Below are positions 46,318 to 58,485 of a stretch of DNA of 64,000 nt, in pieces. The notes under the pieces are model-generated. The model ran no database searches. It was not told the DNA's origin and was given only the letters and a program-made list of their open reading frames with translations. Every line of letters starts with the position of its first letter. Position 1 is the first letter of the stretch. Source of the DNA: Micropterix aruncella (taxonomy: Eukaryota > Arthropoda > Insecta > Lepidoptera > Micropterigidae); contig OX155972.1 of assembly GCA_944548615.1 (NCBI GenBank), positions 8,083,719 through 8,147,718 of the forward strand, read 5' to 3'. Position numbers and translations under genes: made by a program.

Positions 46318-46850
46318 AGAAGTGCGAGCTTGTGTAGGACTCTATGCCTGCGGGCCATTTACCGTGAGAAACGTCCTTCAGGGTCTCCTTGCCGGTTTGC
46401 GCACCGTGCGGCGTCAGATAACCGAGGGAGTCTGGAAACGGCTTTGTTTTCTATAAGGCGTGAGTGATTGTTAACCTTATGGCAACTGCTATTTAATCAA
46501 CAAATTGGGTATCCGGAAGGATTTCGAAGTTCACGATAGATTCGGTAGACACAGAATGACCGTTACGTAAGGGAGAATGACCGCGCAATCGACATCGAAC
46601 CTGTAACTAGTCGGGACGCCTGAGTAATCTAACCATAACTGGTAGCGAGGGCGCGTCGTCTTCCTGCTGGGTTAACTACTTGGTGCCGGGCGGTAAGGGT
46701 TGGTCTCTCGCGGGCTAGTTGACAGAGCTAGATAATGGATTGTTTTTGTCTAAGTTTTCTACGCTCATCCCACGGCTGAATGAACGGTCACATATTGTTA
46801 TAACAGCCTGGGGTGACGGGTTCACCCTTTGTAGTCGACGCCGCCTAACT
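46318..46850 (+). mobile_element. Family S copy E (diverged)
   Basis: Follows the family from GCGAGCTTGTGTAGGAC through GAGGGAGTCTGGAAACGG to TGACGGGTTCACCC and GTAGTCGACGCCGC. It resembles copy D more than copy C in its last 150 bases (CACGGCTGAATGAACGGTCA), suggesting two subfamilies. Confidence 0.8.
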
Positions 46851-47014
46851 GATTGATTATAATAATGAAATAATTGAACGAATCATATAAATAACAACAT
46901 TCAGTTATTAGTGCCATCTATCGCATTTTTATATAGGCTGAATCACATAAATAATACAGAGAGATTGAACGCCATCTACCTCTAGTCTACCTGAACATTA
47001 AATTGTTTAATTAT

Positions 47015-47315
47015 TGGGCCCGATTGCGTTTCTTTGTGAGCTAACATTAAAATTAGTCCAAGCGAACGAGACAGAGCAATACGTTAAAGCGGAATATGAA
47101 ACGAACAATCGTCGATAAATACTACCTGCCGAACTTATACTCGTCCGAATAAATTTGAGCATATTTCGTGCAGTGTAAAATTTGACCTTAGCGGGCAGTT
47201 TTAATGCGAAAAAGTGACAACCGGTCATCTCACACTCTGCTCTAGCGTATTGCCCTGTCTCGTTCACACGGACTAATTTCCGGTTTTAGTTCACGAAGAA
47301 ACGCAATCGAGCCCA
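47015..47315. mobile_element. 301-bp MITE with ~80-bp inverted ends
   Basis: The ends are inverted copies (TGGGCYCGATTGCGTTTCTT, then ATTAGTCC and GAACGAGACAGRGCAATACG blocks). TTA lies next to both ends (47011-47013 and 47316-47318, one extra T on the left), compatible with a Harbinger-type TWA duplication. Two frames open across it are by-products. Confidence 0.72.
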
Positions 47316-47721
47316 TTACGTAATAAAACCCGCATTAAAATTATATAACCTAAATTAATATTTACATCTTTACATCAATAATATTAAAATTATAAAAGCT
47401 ATGATTTATAAAAAATCTTTTTTTTATTATATTATTATTTTATGCCGTATAGACGGCGCCTATTCGGCAGTTTAGATCGCCATCTACAGTGCGCCGCTAT
47501 ACCTACGGTTATACCACGAAAGTCGCTATTTTAAAATTAATTATAGAAAGTTTATGAATGTTTGGAACTAGTAGTGCCATCTACACGTTGCGCTTCATAG
47601 TAAAATCGTTCGGACAATCTAATACGATAAATCAATTGCTATACGTGGCAGAGAAATCAGTATAATCCGATATTCATTCCCACAACGCCCGTAGTCGATA
47701 TCAAATTATATGTATCCTGTG

Positions 47722-48620
47722 TCAGCTTAACCAAGGTAGTAGATCAAGAGGCAGCGACAAAAAGTGTAAGAGTTTTGTAAAACTTGATAATTTCAGATCA
47801 GACAGTATTTTAGCCATAGAATTCTGGGGTAGAGTCAGCAGGCCAGACTCGATGACGTCTATAAATAGGTTAGAAAACGAATTTACCGCGTGAAATTTGT
47901 AGGACCCGACGTTTCGGTGACGTTGCAGCCGCCGTTGTCTAGGGTAGACTGAAGAGATGTCAGTCCGTTGTTTTGCGGGTAGGCCGCAAACCGCTGCCGC
48001 CACTGCGTAGGTTATAACGCTGGTGGGGGGCCGGGCTCGGAGCGGGGGAATTTTTAAAATCCGTCTTGCACACAACACTCACTGTATCCTGTTTTACGTC
48101 TTTGCGTTCGGCGTTCGGCGGCGGGAACATTTTAAGAAGAGGGTTCCACGTAGAAGAGAGTTTGTAGCCGTCATCTCTATTGAAATTCGGAGTTCTTCTT
48201 ATTTCAATGGCTTCCCGGATCATGCGAGGAAAGTAGAATTGTTCCTTGGATAGAACAATGGGATTTTGAAACTGCATCCAGTGGTTACTTCCGCTATCCA
48301 ATATATTTTCATATCGCCGATTTTTCTCGCTGAACGTTTTTAACAGCTTTGATGTGTTCTGTCAGTCGCGTGGCTATGGGCCGTTTCGTTTGTCCAACGT
48401 AGGCTAGACCGCAGCTGCATTCGACTTTATACACACCCGGGGTTTGCAGTGGTATTACATCCTTTACAGGCCTCAAAAATCGAGCTATATTTTGGGTCGG
48501 TTTGAAGATCGTTTTTATATCGAATCTGTTTAGCATCTTACTTATTCGATCAGTCACGCCCTTGACGTATGGTAAGAATGCTCTGATCTGCTCGATGACA
48601 TCTGGCGCTGGCATACTAGG
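47722..48620 (-). mobile_element. Penelope-like element, 3' part
   Basis: Contains the GIY-YIG endonuclease and downstream C-terminal region, then at about 47885-47925 a CCGAAACGTCGGG-type terminal motif on the minus strand. The reverse transcriptase that should lie upstream of 48620 is missing. Confidence 0.78.
47960..48614 (-). pseudogene. Penelope GIY-YIG endonuclease and C-terminal domain, frameshifted
   Basis: Part one (48309-48614, 101 residues) has ARFLRPVKD, GVYKVECSCGLAYVGQTKRP and ATRLTEH: GVY at 60-62 and YVG at 72-74 are the GIY and YIG motifs, and the Arg of TRLTEH is the expected catalytic one. Part two (47960-48301) continues with DSGSNHW, IREAIEIRRTPNFNRDDGY and SSTWNPLL, the standard Penelope C-terminus. 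A one-base shift near 48302 separates them. In live Penelope elements this domain nicks the target for integration. Confidence 0.85.
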
Positions 48621-49435
48621 AAATGTGTAATTTTAATTAGTACCCCCAAAATTGTTTTAGAAAGCTGAAAATTCATCAGTAGGCAGTGGATGCAATACAG
48701 AACTCGAAACAAATTGTCAAACTGATTAACAATAAAAGCGCTGCGCCAGCATTACTCAATACATGTCACCGTTTTACTAAATATCAATAGGTGTCCTTTT
48801 TCTTCAAATTTTCTAAATTATGTCATTAAATATTTTAATCGAAAATTTATTGAAAAAGTGTAGGTACTATGTAACAAATATAACACAGGTATCACTCCAG
48901 AACAGACTACGCTCTAGTGGAGCTAATAAAATCCATAAAATCCGTACTCTTCTTGCTTTGCGAACAATGATTAATTATTTGTTTATTTCTACAATGTATT
49001 ATGTATGTTAACATTGGAAACTTTTATTTTGAATTTACATATATATGTAAATAAAAATAAAAAAGTCACAAACATTAATTCCATTAGGTATATTCCGCGG
49101 CACATTAGACCAATGCGTAAGAGTTACCAACAAATACGTACCAGCGTATTTGCAGGGACTTATTTTTTGTGACATTTATGGAGTAATGCTGACGCCATGT
49201 GTTATATTGTTTAGCAGTCTGACCATTTGTTTCGAGTTCTTAATTGCATTCATTGTCTACTGATGGATGTTCAGCTTTTCCAAAATACTTTGGTGGTAAC
49301 AATTAAAAATCTGTAGTGTCACCCCAAGACTTTCCTGTCAAGTAGCCAGGAACTTAATTCATCTGAATGTTAATATCATAAATCCTACCACAAACCCCCC
49401 ACCCTCAACCTAGCGCCACTCTTTAACCCTCGAAA
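48621..49435. other. Non-coding sequence
   Basis: No gene. It includes a GTGTCACCCCAAGACTTTCC piece also seen near 62565 and inverted near 53385. Confidence 0.45.
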
Positions 49436-49530
49436 ATCGAAATCGACTTCGACTTCGACTTCAACTTTTCCGAATTTTCCGACATTTTCGACTTTTTCGA
49501 CTTAGTCGACTTTTTCGACTTTCGAATTGA
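49436..49530. repeat. CGACTTTTT minisatellite
   Basis: TTCGACTTTTTCGACTT-type repeats; the complement of the AAAAAGTCG array at 55525-55720. Confidence 0.85.
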
Positions 49531-49544
49531 ATGCGAACACAAAA

Positions 49545-49745
49545 TTTTGGGTCTCTGCTGTTGTCCGTTGAGGAGTCCCCTCAGCGGGAGCCAACCCAGG
49601 GTACATCCGCCATGTCATGGTAAAACTTGGAAGTTGCTATCATAAATGAATGCGTATACAAAATTTTGGGTCTCTGCTGTTGACAGTTGAGGAGTCCCCT
49701 CGTCGAGAGCCGACCCTAGATGGACGAATTTCAACCACAATCTTT
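49545..49745 (-). repeat. Two units of the 110-bp minisatellite
   Basis: Minus-strand copies of the repeat at 845-1165 (GGGTTGGCT, GAGGGGACTCCTCAAC blocks). Confidence 0.75.
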
Positions 49746-50564
49746 TCAGCTCATGCCGAAATCGGATGAAGCGTTTCGGCGCTATTGTCGGAGAATACAC
49801 ACAGACACACAGACACACAGTCACACAGAGGTGCGTCCACAATACTTTCCTTAAACAGGAAAGTAAAATTACAACTTTCCTAGTACACCAGCGACAGGTG
49901 TCCCCGAATCTAACATGCTGACTACTCCGGCATTCTATGATCAAAATACTGTCTGATTTGAGAGTATCAACTATTATAATATTCTTGCACATTTTTGTCG
50001 CAGGCTCCGCAAATACAGGTACAGTAAAGTTATTTATGCCAAAGCATTAATTCCTACAATCCTCCCAAACACAATACCGCTAAGGAATACCGGTATATTA
50101 ATAAATATATCAGATAATGGAAAAAATAATCAAGGATATGTTAGTATCGAAGGAGATGTTGGCATTGACGTCTATTGAGTTCACTCTAGTATACATGTAT
50201 GTATTTTATATTGTCAGAGATGTGGGTGTTTGTAAATTAAATGTGTATAAATTCGTTGCTTTTTCTGTAATGTCATTAGAATGCTTTCAGTTTCCATTCT
50301 TCCTTTACTGATCAACCACTGAATGTGGTAGATTTTAATAACTATCTGTGTCAGTCATGAAATATTGAAGTTTATTCTAAAATATTTATTAATCTCGGAG
50401 CAAGGCAATGATAATGGTGGCGTCCAAACGATGTAGATCTCCTGGGCAGTAGATATTGCGGTATCCACGCAGATATTGTATTCTTAGCTGGGAATAATAT
50501 ATCTGCTCGAACGCGATTGAAATTGTAAGCAGTTTTTTAAAAAATACACCCCTAATATCTAGTA
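49746..50564. other. Non-coding sequence
   Basis: A CACACAGACACAC run near 49798 and AT-rich DNA. The 64-codon frame at 50117 is not convincing. Confidence 0.4.
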
Positions 50565-50627
50565 CTAGCTGTGGCCCTGCAGTTTCATTCGCTGTTTTCG
50601 CACTCGCAAATACCGTTACATGATTTT

Positions 50628-51170
50628 TTAATAATAATTCTTCGTCTCGTTATAGAGCCGCGGTATCGTACTGCCCCGTAGGCATGCTTGCTGTAATGCT
50701 TCTTTATAAACAAGGTTACGTACTGTACTTCGGGGAGCGCAGATGTGCAGATCATTACTGCTGCTCACCCTGGAGCAAGCAACATACAGTTTCACGTGCG
50801 AGAAGCAGCTCGTACGCAGATCGACATCTGCAGTGTGGCGCATCTGTCTCTGTGACTTGTTGATAGTTATTGCGAAACGGAAGCTCACGGGGAATTGCAC
50901 ACGCTTGAATTCGAAAGGGTAGTTGTTGACGATAATAGGAATACGCGGGATGAATACAATCTCTCCGCGGCCGCAATCTTCGACAGCAGCCTCGTCCCGT
51001 TGCATAGCTTGGGGGCGCTCAGATTTCGCCGCAAGTTTCAAGGGAGGGCCAACTTTCAACATTTTTGAGTGCGCCAGAAGTCCCGGAGCATTCAGAGAGT
51101 TGAGAAACTCTATCGGGTAGTCAGTAGAGTCATTATATTTGACAACCTTATTAATGGATTTAAATACTAT
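50628..51170 (-). pseudogene. Helitron helicase, C-terminal part
   Basis: Minus-strand frame: DYPIEFLNSLNAPGL, EIVFIPRIPIIVNNYPFEFK, RVQFPVSFRFAITINKSQ, SCFSHVKLYVACSRVS. These are the conserved late blocks of Pif1-like Helitron helicases, including the TINKSQ (usually TINKAQGQ) and VACSRV motifs. Upstream the frame is lost at a 17-G run (51174-51190). Further scraps (LWSHVKKLSLTTNMRAQL) lie at 51334-51585. Confidence 0.85.
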
Positions 51171-51758
51171 TTGGGGGGGGGGGGGGGGGTTTAAACACAG
51201 TTAAAATTGTGTTAGTAATAGCAGCCGCTTGATCGTTTTTAGGAGTGAGAATAGCCCTTTCGCACAGCCAAGAGTATTCCTTGCTCGACAGATTTTCTAT
51301 ATCAGGGTACACCTGGGCGATAAGCTCATTGACCTAAGAAAGTGTTTTGCATAGTAAAATTGGAAGCTGAATTTCGCATTCCACTTCAGTCATTGTACCA
51401 TTTTCTATCATCAACAGCAAGTCGGAAAACGCTTGCGCCAGCGAATATCCTCCGAGTTGAGCTCTCATATTGGTGGTAAGTGACAGTTTTTTTACATGGG
51501 ACCAGAGCGGGGATCGCCTGTGGCAGGCGTTTACATCATCAGCGCGTGTGCCTCTGACGGTAACGGGGAGAGTCTGGGGAGTCACCAGAAAAAAGAAATG
51601 TGACCAAATTCTGTTATTGTTCCTGATGTCTTGTAGCGGGCGTCAAACAGCCTCCACTGCTTGTTTGTTTGCCTTCGTGTTCTCGTCCACACGATGACAG
51701 TACATTCTCGCAAGACTTTTGCTATTTCACTGTTTTTTGAGATACCGCAAACAGGATT

Positions 51759-52069
51759 CTAGGTGCGGTCGAGATCTATTTGTATTTTAAATATCGAATG
51801 AGCCGTCTTGCCTACGGGCAGTAATGTTGCCGCTATCCCCGAAGATCCACAGCGAGAGCTATGTCGCCATCTTTTTGAATATTTACCAAGATAAGTTTTA
51901 TGAATGAGGAAAGTCTTTCCTGTACCTCCCAGGGCATCAACGAAATACATTTCACCGAACTTCGATTTAACGCTATTTATGATCCTATTATATATTTCCT
52001 TTTGTTTTACGGTTAGTTTCGGCTCATCATCTTGAACGAAATTACTCATATCTGCGATGCTGTAGCTCG
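51759..52069 (-). pseudogene. Helitron helicase, Walker A part
   Basis: Minus-strand frame: KLTVKQKEIYNRIINSV, MYFVDALGGTGKTFLIHK (Walker A GGTGKT), GSSGIAATLLPVGKTAHSIF. It is open until the LTR boundary at 52070. Beyond the LTR the same protein resumes with LRQLFAVMLVLCDLSNLADL and LEKYRDNFCDDM at about 52870-53010. The LTR insertion therefore disrupted a helicase gene. Confidence 0.85.
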
Positions 52070-52726
52070 TGTGAGGGACCACCCTTCACTAGACTCCAAG
52101 TTGTTCGGTGTGAGGGGGTGGTATCAACTTACGAGTTATCTCCGTATTGAAAGGCGGTTTTGAGTGAAGCAGAAGGTATTTATTTAATCGATTGAAAGTT
52201 TGATATTGCCAGTTATATCGCTTCCCGAACAGGTTATGTCGTCGCGAGTGTATTGATTCGCGACTGCAGTTACGAGGGTATATGGATGAGGATTGTATTT
52301 GAGCTCCTCGTATCTTGTACTGGGCACGGCTCGAGTCTGTGGGATTGCAGACTAATGCTTCGTGACTGGGAAAGATAAGGAAAGGAAACCAAGGAGCCGG
52401 ACTCGTTGAGCGACCTCGTAAGAGGGGTACCAAGTATGCCGTCACAACCTTGGGGGAGGTGTTCACTCGAGGAATGATCTGTGACCAAGAAGCCGGGACA
52501 CCGAAGTGTGCCGTCGCTACCTTGGAGACGATACTTTGGTTGCTTTTTCGCCGGTTTATATAGACCATGAAATGATGCAATCCGAAATATTCAGAGTAAA
52601 AGTATTGTTTCATCGTGCTGATTCATCGCTACACGAGTCAAAATAATAGCTGAATTGTGTCAGTGTATTTCACTGGAAGTCGATGAATTTGTTGATCGTA
52701 TGTAACGGTACTTGAGGGCCGTTACA
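52070..52726. mobile_element. Solo LTR, copy 2, inside the Helitron helicase
   Basis: TGTGAGGGACC to CCGTTACA, flanked by CTCG at 52066-52069 and 52727-52730. It is 65 bases longer than copy 1, mostly from a CAAGAAGCCGGGACACCGAA-type duplication at 52485-52530. No LTR-retrotransposon interior is present. Confidence 0.85.
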
Positions 52727-53085
52727 CTCGTTTAAGCAGCATACACATTGTTTTTTGCCGTTTCGTTCCTCGCCTGCGTAGATAGAAGTCCATATTGACT
52801 CCGCCAATAGAGATAACAAAATCCTGGAGTAGTAACAGACCACGATTTTCTATGCCTGTCTCCTAATCGTGAGGGATCACATATCATCGCAGAAGTTATC
52901 ACGGTACTTCTCCAGCAGATCAGCTAGATTGGACAGATCACACAAGACTAACATCACTGCAAAAAGTTGGCGCAGTTTAGCGGCGTTGTCACTAATGCAA
53001 TGCATTTTGTGTCGATTTTGGACACATCCAGATACACTCTAAAGATCAGGTCTTGAATGTTGGTCCCGATTTCATCATCGATCAT

Positions 53086-53200
53086 GCGAGGAAATTAGAT
53101 TTGTTTTTTGTATTCCAAAGAAAAATTCTGCATTCTTCGCATGATCCGGGAAGCCATTGCAATAGAAGAACCCTTTCTATTAGTTGGAATATCGCATATA
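53086..53200 (+). repeat. Penelope C-terminal scrap with foldback
   Basis: CGCATGATCCGGGAAGCCATTG (53150-53171) matches the complement of 48195-48225. A short inverted piece, ATCATGCGAGGAAATTAGA, precedes it. It abuts the Helitron edge. Confidence 0.6.
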
Positions 53201-54890
53201 TAAGTGATGCAAATAATGTTTGAATTGTGCGCTATTTTTTAAGAAAATACTCATTAAATACATAATTTTTGGAAAAATGCCATTTTAATACAACGGAAAA
53301 AACTACAAATATACCTACTACGAATTGGCGTGCGGGGGAGGTTTAGTTGGCGGGGGTGTTTGTCTACTTTCTGGGAAAGTCTTAGGGTGACTCAACTTTT
53401 TTTTTACTAAGCCTTTGTGATAATTATGAAATACATAAAAAACACCATTGTTAAAAGAAAAGACAAATCGCATTCTTCCTCTATTGTCGTATATAACTTT
53501 TAGCCAGAACGAATTAAGAAGAGCTGTCATTTAAGTAATTATAATACATAGAAGATCTTCCAAATGACATATGGCTTATTATTATTTGATGGTGGGCCCA
53601 AAGAGTGGCATTTTCCTTTACACAAAATTTAAAATAAAATTACACATTAATTTTAAGAGTGACGATCCTAGCGTACCGGGCTACATGCAGAACAAGCACG
53701 CATTAAATTCTGTGCCGGGCATGAGTTGAGCTGTTGTTTATATTTATTTACTCCCCCTCAGCGCTCCACCTGCCCGGAGGCCTGTCCTTTTATTTTCTTT
53801 GTCAAATATGGAAACCTTATGCTTAATAAGTGCGTCTTTTTAGCGGTGCTGTATTTTCCATGTGCCATGTGTTTGCAAAAGATCTGAGAATTATAAAAAC
53901 CGCTTCTATCCATGATACCTAAAACCATTGATTATTTAGGTATTATATGGCTCAGTGCGGTTCTATGTTTTGTCACCTAGGATTTTACTATGAAATGCAA
54001 CGTGTAGATGGCACTCTTAGTTCTAAACATCTTCTCTTATATACTGTAGTCCAAAATATAGCGTCCAAACATGCCTATCTCAAAATAAAACTGTATTATA
54101 TTATTAAAAGGATTTAAATATAGCTCTTACTATTTTAATAATATATACATAAACAAAAATGTCCATTTTAATTTGGTATACAGGTTTTAATTCATAATAA
54201 TTAGTCGCATTAATGTTAAAATAGTCTAATAAATTTCATTCTAATCTCCCCGTATTATTTCTGTGATGTTATCAGCCTATTTAAATGCGATAGTTGGTGC
54301 TAATAATTAAATGTTATTATTGTTATCACTGGTTGAATAAATGGGTTTTTATAGTCAATTAGTTCTTTATTAAAAAAACATACATTGTCAATTTTATTAT
54401 AGATCGCCAAATAAATTGCTATTAGTATTGCCTGATAATTCTTTAACCTCCACCTGCATGTCGCCGGAATAGAATGATAATAAACGGTTTGGCGCCGGCG
54501 AAGAAGAGGATATTGAAAGTTTTTGTTTTATAAAAGACGGATTGATTATAAAAAAAACTAATATTTAACTATTGAAAACAATATTCTTCTTCTTCGTCCT
54601 ATCCTACTCTTATTATTTGGGTCGGATCTTCTCAGTTTTCTGCGCCAGGTCAAACGATCTTGGGTTGTCGGTTTGGACAATTCGGTTTTCTTGAGGTTTC
54701 TTTCGATGTTGGACTACCATCCTTTCTTTTGCTCAGCTATTTTCATAGCAATTTGCACCACATGGTCTCCGCTTCGTATTTTAAAATGCCTATAGCAGAG
54801 TAGAAGGTTTTCGGTGATTTTACATAGGTGTCATCCACATGTTACGTAATCGCCTTCTTTTTATTTTCGACCCCCCCCCCCCCTTCCTCC
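53201..54890. other. Non-coding sequence with scattered repeat scraps
   Basis: Near 53990-54040 an inverted copy of the GTGCCATCTACACGTTGC repeat (also 47575 and 62635). A C-run of 14 is at 54871-54884. No gene was found; the minus-strand frame at 53318-53530 has no recognisable motif. Confidence 0.45.
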
Positions 54891-55247
54891 CAGTAATATA
54901 ATATACAAGAACAATAATTTAAAGTATTAAAAAACTCGACTGCCGTTAAAAAAAGTAAACTATTGTATTTACAATCATTAAAAACAAATTGAAAAGCACG
55001 TTTTTTACAGAATACAGTTCCTTGTTGTAACAATATTCGTTGAAACTAAAGTACCCCTTCGAGTAGCAGCATAATTTCATAGCAGACCGCGACAATTTAT
55101 TGGAATTTCTTGCAATATCGCCGCGCTCGACAAAAAGTACAATAACTATGGAACTACTATAGCAATCATAAAAAGAATCTGTACAGTGATCGCATTGAAA
55201 TTTCGTATATAGAATATTCAAATTTCATTTGTAAAACAATTAGACAA

Positions 55248-55932
55248 TCTTATATATAAAAATGAATCGCCGTGCGTTAGTCTCGCAAGATCTCGAAAAT
55301 GACTCCACCGATTTGAATGATTATTCTTTTGTTTTGTTTGCCTTGATTCAGGGGTGGTTTACAAAAAAAATATTTAGGAAAAATTAAAAGAAACAACTGA
55401 AAATCGAAAAAATCGACATTAGTCTTTTTGGGAAATGGCCCCCTTTTAATAGATTGCTTTCGCGGCGATCCTATTGTTTGACAGCTGTGCCATCCATAAC
55501 TGTTATTCATTCCGTGCGATTGCGTAAAATTTCAAAAAGTCGAAAAGTCGAAAAAGTCGAAAAAGTCAAGAGTCGAAAAAGTCAAAAATGTCGAAAAAGT
55601 CGAAAACGTAGAAAAAGTCGAAAAGTCGGAAAAGTCAAAAAACTCAAAAAAGTCAAATAAGTCAAAAAAGTCAAAAAAGTCGAAAAATGCAAAAAAGTGG
55701 GAAAAGTCGAAAAGCAATAATATTTTATAATGTAAATTAAATACATTGAATTTATTTTAATTATAAAACGACTTTCATTCACCGAACGAAACTCAAACCG
55801 TACACGATTCGGCCATATTTATTATAGATTTCAATTAATTGGATTTGGAAGGTTGATTAGAATCAATAATCGCTTATGAAGAGTTACAAACAAATCAATT
55901 TTAGGTGGTACGAAGTTCACCGGGTCATCTAG
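55248..55932 (+). mobile_element. Helitron inserted at a verifiable A/T site (685 bp)
   Basis: Starts TCTTATATATAAAAATGAAT and ends CACCGGGTCATCTAG. The host sequence around it, AATTAGACAA | TTATAAATAAATATG, matches the unbroken 14215-14250 stretch, so the insertion lies exactly between A and T with no duplication, the Helitron hallmark. It carries an AAAAAGTCG minisatellite. Confidence 0.85.
55525..55720. repeat. AAAAAGTCG minisatellite
   Basis: About twenty 8-10-base units, open in several frames on both strands only because of the repeat. Confidence 0.9.
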
Positions 55933-56294
55933 TTATAAATAAATATGGGAATGTCGAAAAAGTTTTAAAAACGGCATTTCTAACTTGTACTTATCTTACG
56001 GAAAAATACGTAACCCTATTTAGAAATTGTAAATACTATCGTGATCTTTATTAGATTATCTATCAAAGGTAATATTTCGTTTTGCTTATTCACGTACAAA
56101 AATATTTGGAAATAAATAACCGCTCATAAAAACCACTTTTTTTGAGCTTTAACCAGTCATGTATTTATGGTAATAATTAGATATTTGGTATGGATTTTAG
56201 GATGCGTTCGAATTAGAAAATAATATTACTGTGCGCCTCCGAGAGCAAGCCGCCAATATTGGTCGTCATGTAGTCAACGGTGTTCTCATGTGCA

Positions 56295-56360
56295 ACCAAA
56301 TTTGGTCATTACGTAGCCGAAGGGTTATAACCCTTCGGCTACGTAACGACCAAATTTGGT
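56295..56360. repeat. 66-bp near-perfect palindrome
   Basis: ACCAAATTTGGTCRTTACG... folds on itself with one mismatch pair and no spacer. Each arm is itself headed by the palindrome ACCAAATTTGGT. Confidence 0.9.
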
Positions 56361-56542
56361 GTGTTGATCAACGATAAATTGAATTTAGTTTCAACGAATA
56401 TTGTTACAACAAGGAACTGTATTCTGTAACAAACGTGCTTTTCAATTTGTTTTTAATGATTGTAAATACAATAGTTTACTTTTTTTAACGGCAGTCGAGT
56501 TTTTCAATACTTTAAATTATTGCTTTGTTTATTATATTACTG

Positions 56543-57091
56543 CGATGTAAACCGTTTATATCCCGTTGTAAAAAAAAAGTATTGTGTAGGATTAACCGAG
56601 CCAGAGGCAAGAAGTCACAGAGATAATAGGGAATAGCTGATTGCTAGACAGGGCCCGCTTTGCCGATGGCGTGTTTGTATTTGTATGCCAACCATCCCCA
56701 CCCCTGCACCCCTCCCTCCCCCTCTTTGCGTCCATCTAATCAGGGCGGGAAAGCATTACGGGGGGGGGGGGGGGCGGAAGGGCGGTGGGAAATGGAAGGG
56801 AAAGGAAAGGGGATCGGGGGACGACTTCTGATGACAAGATTTTTCCAAGATAGCGGAGGAAAATCCAGAGAGAACGGACGAAATAATTTGTTTCTTTCTC
56901 TCAGTTGAAAATAATTTTACCCTGTGATTTTTTAAAGCCGACATTTCTCTTGGGATTATATTAAATAACTCTGTCGCGCGAAGTTGGCAGATTCCTTTTT
57001 TATTCTAAAGTTGGTAACACCTATAATTTTCCAAAGGGAAAATTTAGGGAGCCTGCGCTAAGTACCCCTATTTATTATTAATGTATCAAAT
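56543..57091. other. Non-coding sequence with a long G run
   Basis: A G-run of 15 lies at 56760-56774 inside a GGA/GGGAAAGG-rich patch. No gene. Confidence 0.5.
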
Positions 57092-57370
57092 ATGTCAGAT
57101 ATGTCGTTTCTACATAAAACTGTTCATACTGGGTTGGACAGTCCATACCTCCTGAGTAGGGTGAGCATACGAGCGCCTTCCCGACTCGCGCGCGCTCAAT
57201 TAACTTTTTACGTACCAATGTTCAACACTAACTACGGTTCCAATTCGTTATTGCCGCGCGTTATTTATGCATACAATGTATGTTTCAATGATATTGACAT
57301 ATTTAACCACCAAAATAGTCGATCCTTTGTTAAGGAGGTACGTGAAAAGCTGATTATCAGATCGGATTGA
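57092..57370 (+). pseudogene. LINE ORF2 C-terminal fragment (Jockey-like)
   Basis: The 92-residue frame has SPYLLSRVSIRAPSRLARAQ, MFNTNYGSNSLLPRVIYAYN and FNDIDIF, resembling the end of Jockey-type ORF2 (basic R..R, TNYG.NS.L.R.., N...D.DIF). A 3' UTR with CA repeats and an AT-rich tail at about 57580-57612 follows. Confidence 0.65.
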
Positions 57371-57573
57371 ATTACCATGCACATACAAGCACTCACAAGC
57401 ACATTCGCATCCACATCCACACACACATACAAACACACACACATTTCTTTGTATTGTATTGTTTAGCATATTTTGTAATCCTTGTAGCAAATAATTTAAA
57501 ACATCTTTGGATTTTCTACTGTTATATATTATGCTTAGGTATATGTTATGTTTTTATGCTGTATGTTTTTAAC

Positions 57574-57612
<39 letters not shown>

Positions 57613-57696
57613 TGAAATATTTGATAGTTTTGTGTATATATTCTTTTTAGAATTGATCAATAAGATGATTATAAAGTAAATAATTATAAAAGCCAC

Positions 57697-58378
<682 letters not shown>

Positions 58379-58422
58379 TTGTGTGTGTGTGTGTGTGTGC
58401 TAGGGTGTGTGAGGGTGTGTGA

Positions 58423-58485
<63 letters not shown>

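Larger units (their letters stand above)
50565..53085 (-). mobile_element. Degraded protein-coding Helitron
   Basis: On the minus strand it ends GGGCCACAGCTAG at 50565 with T following, and encodes helicase pieces upstream to about 53050. A solo LTR (52070-52726) splits it. The Rep part and the TC end were not found; the left boundary is approximate. Confidence 0.8.
54891..56542. mobile_element. DNA element with ~160-bp inverted ends
   Basis: 54891-55050 and 56384-56542 are near-identical inverted copies starting CAGTAATATAATA and containing CTCGACTGCCGTTAAAAAAA. The interior holds no transposase. It contains a Helitron (55248-55932) and a 66-bp palindrome (56295-56360). Its core matches the 305-bp element at 14048-14352. 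No target duplication could be fixed. Confidence 0.8.

Noticed and set aside
55454..55782. Lys/Ser- or Phe-rich small proteins
   Set aside because: By-products of the AAAAAGTCG minisatellite in different frames.
57367..57615. 82-codon His/Thr- then Ile/Tyr-rich frame
   Set aside because: Translation of CA and TA simple repeats in a LINE 3' UTR.
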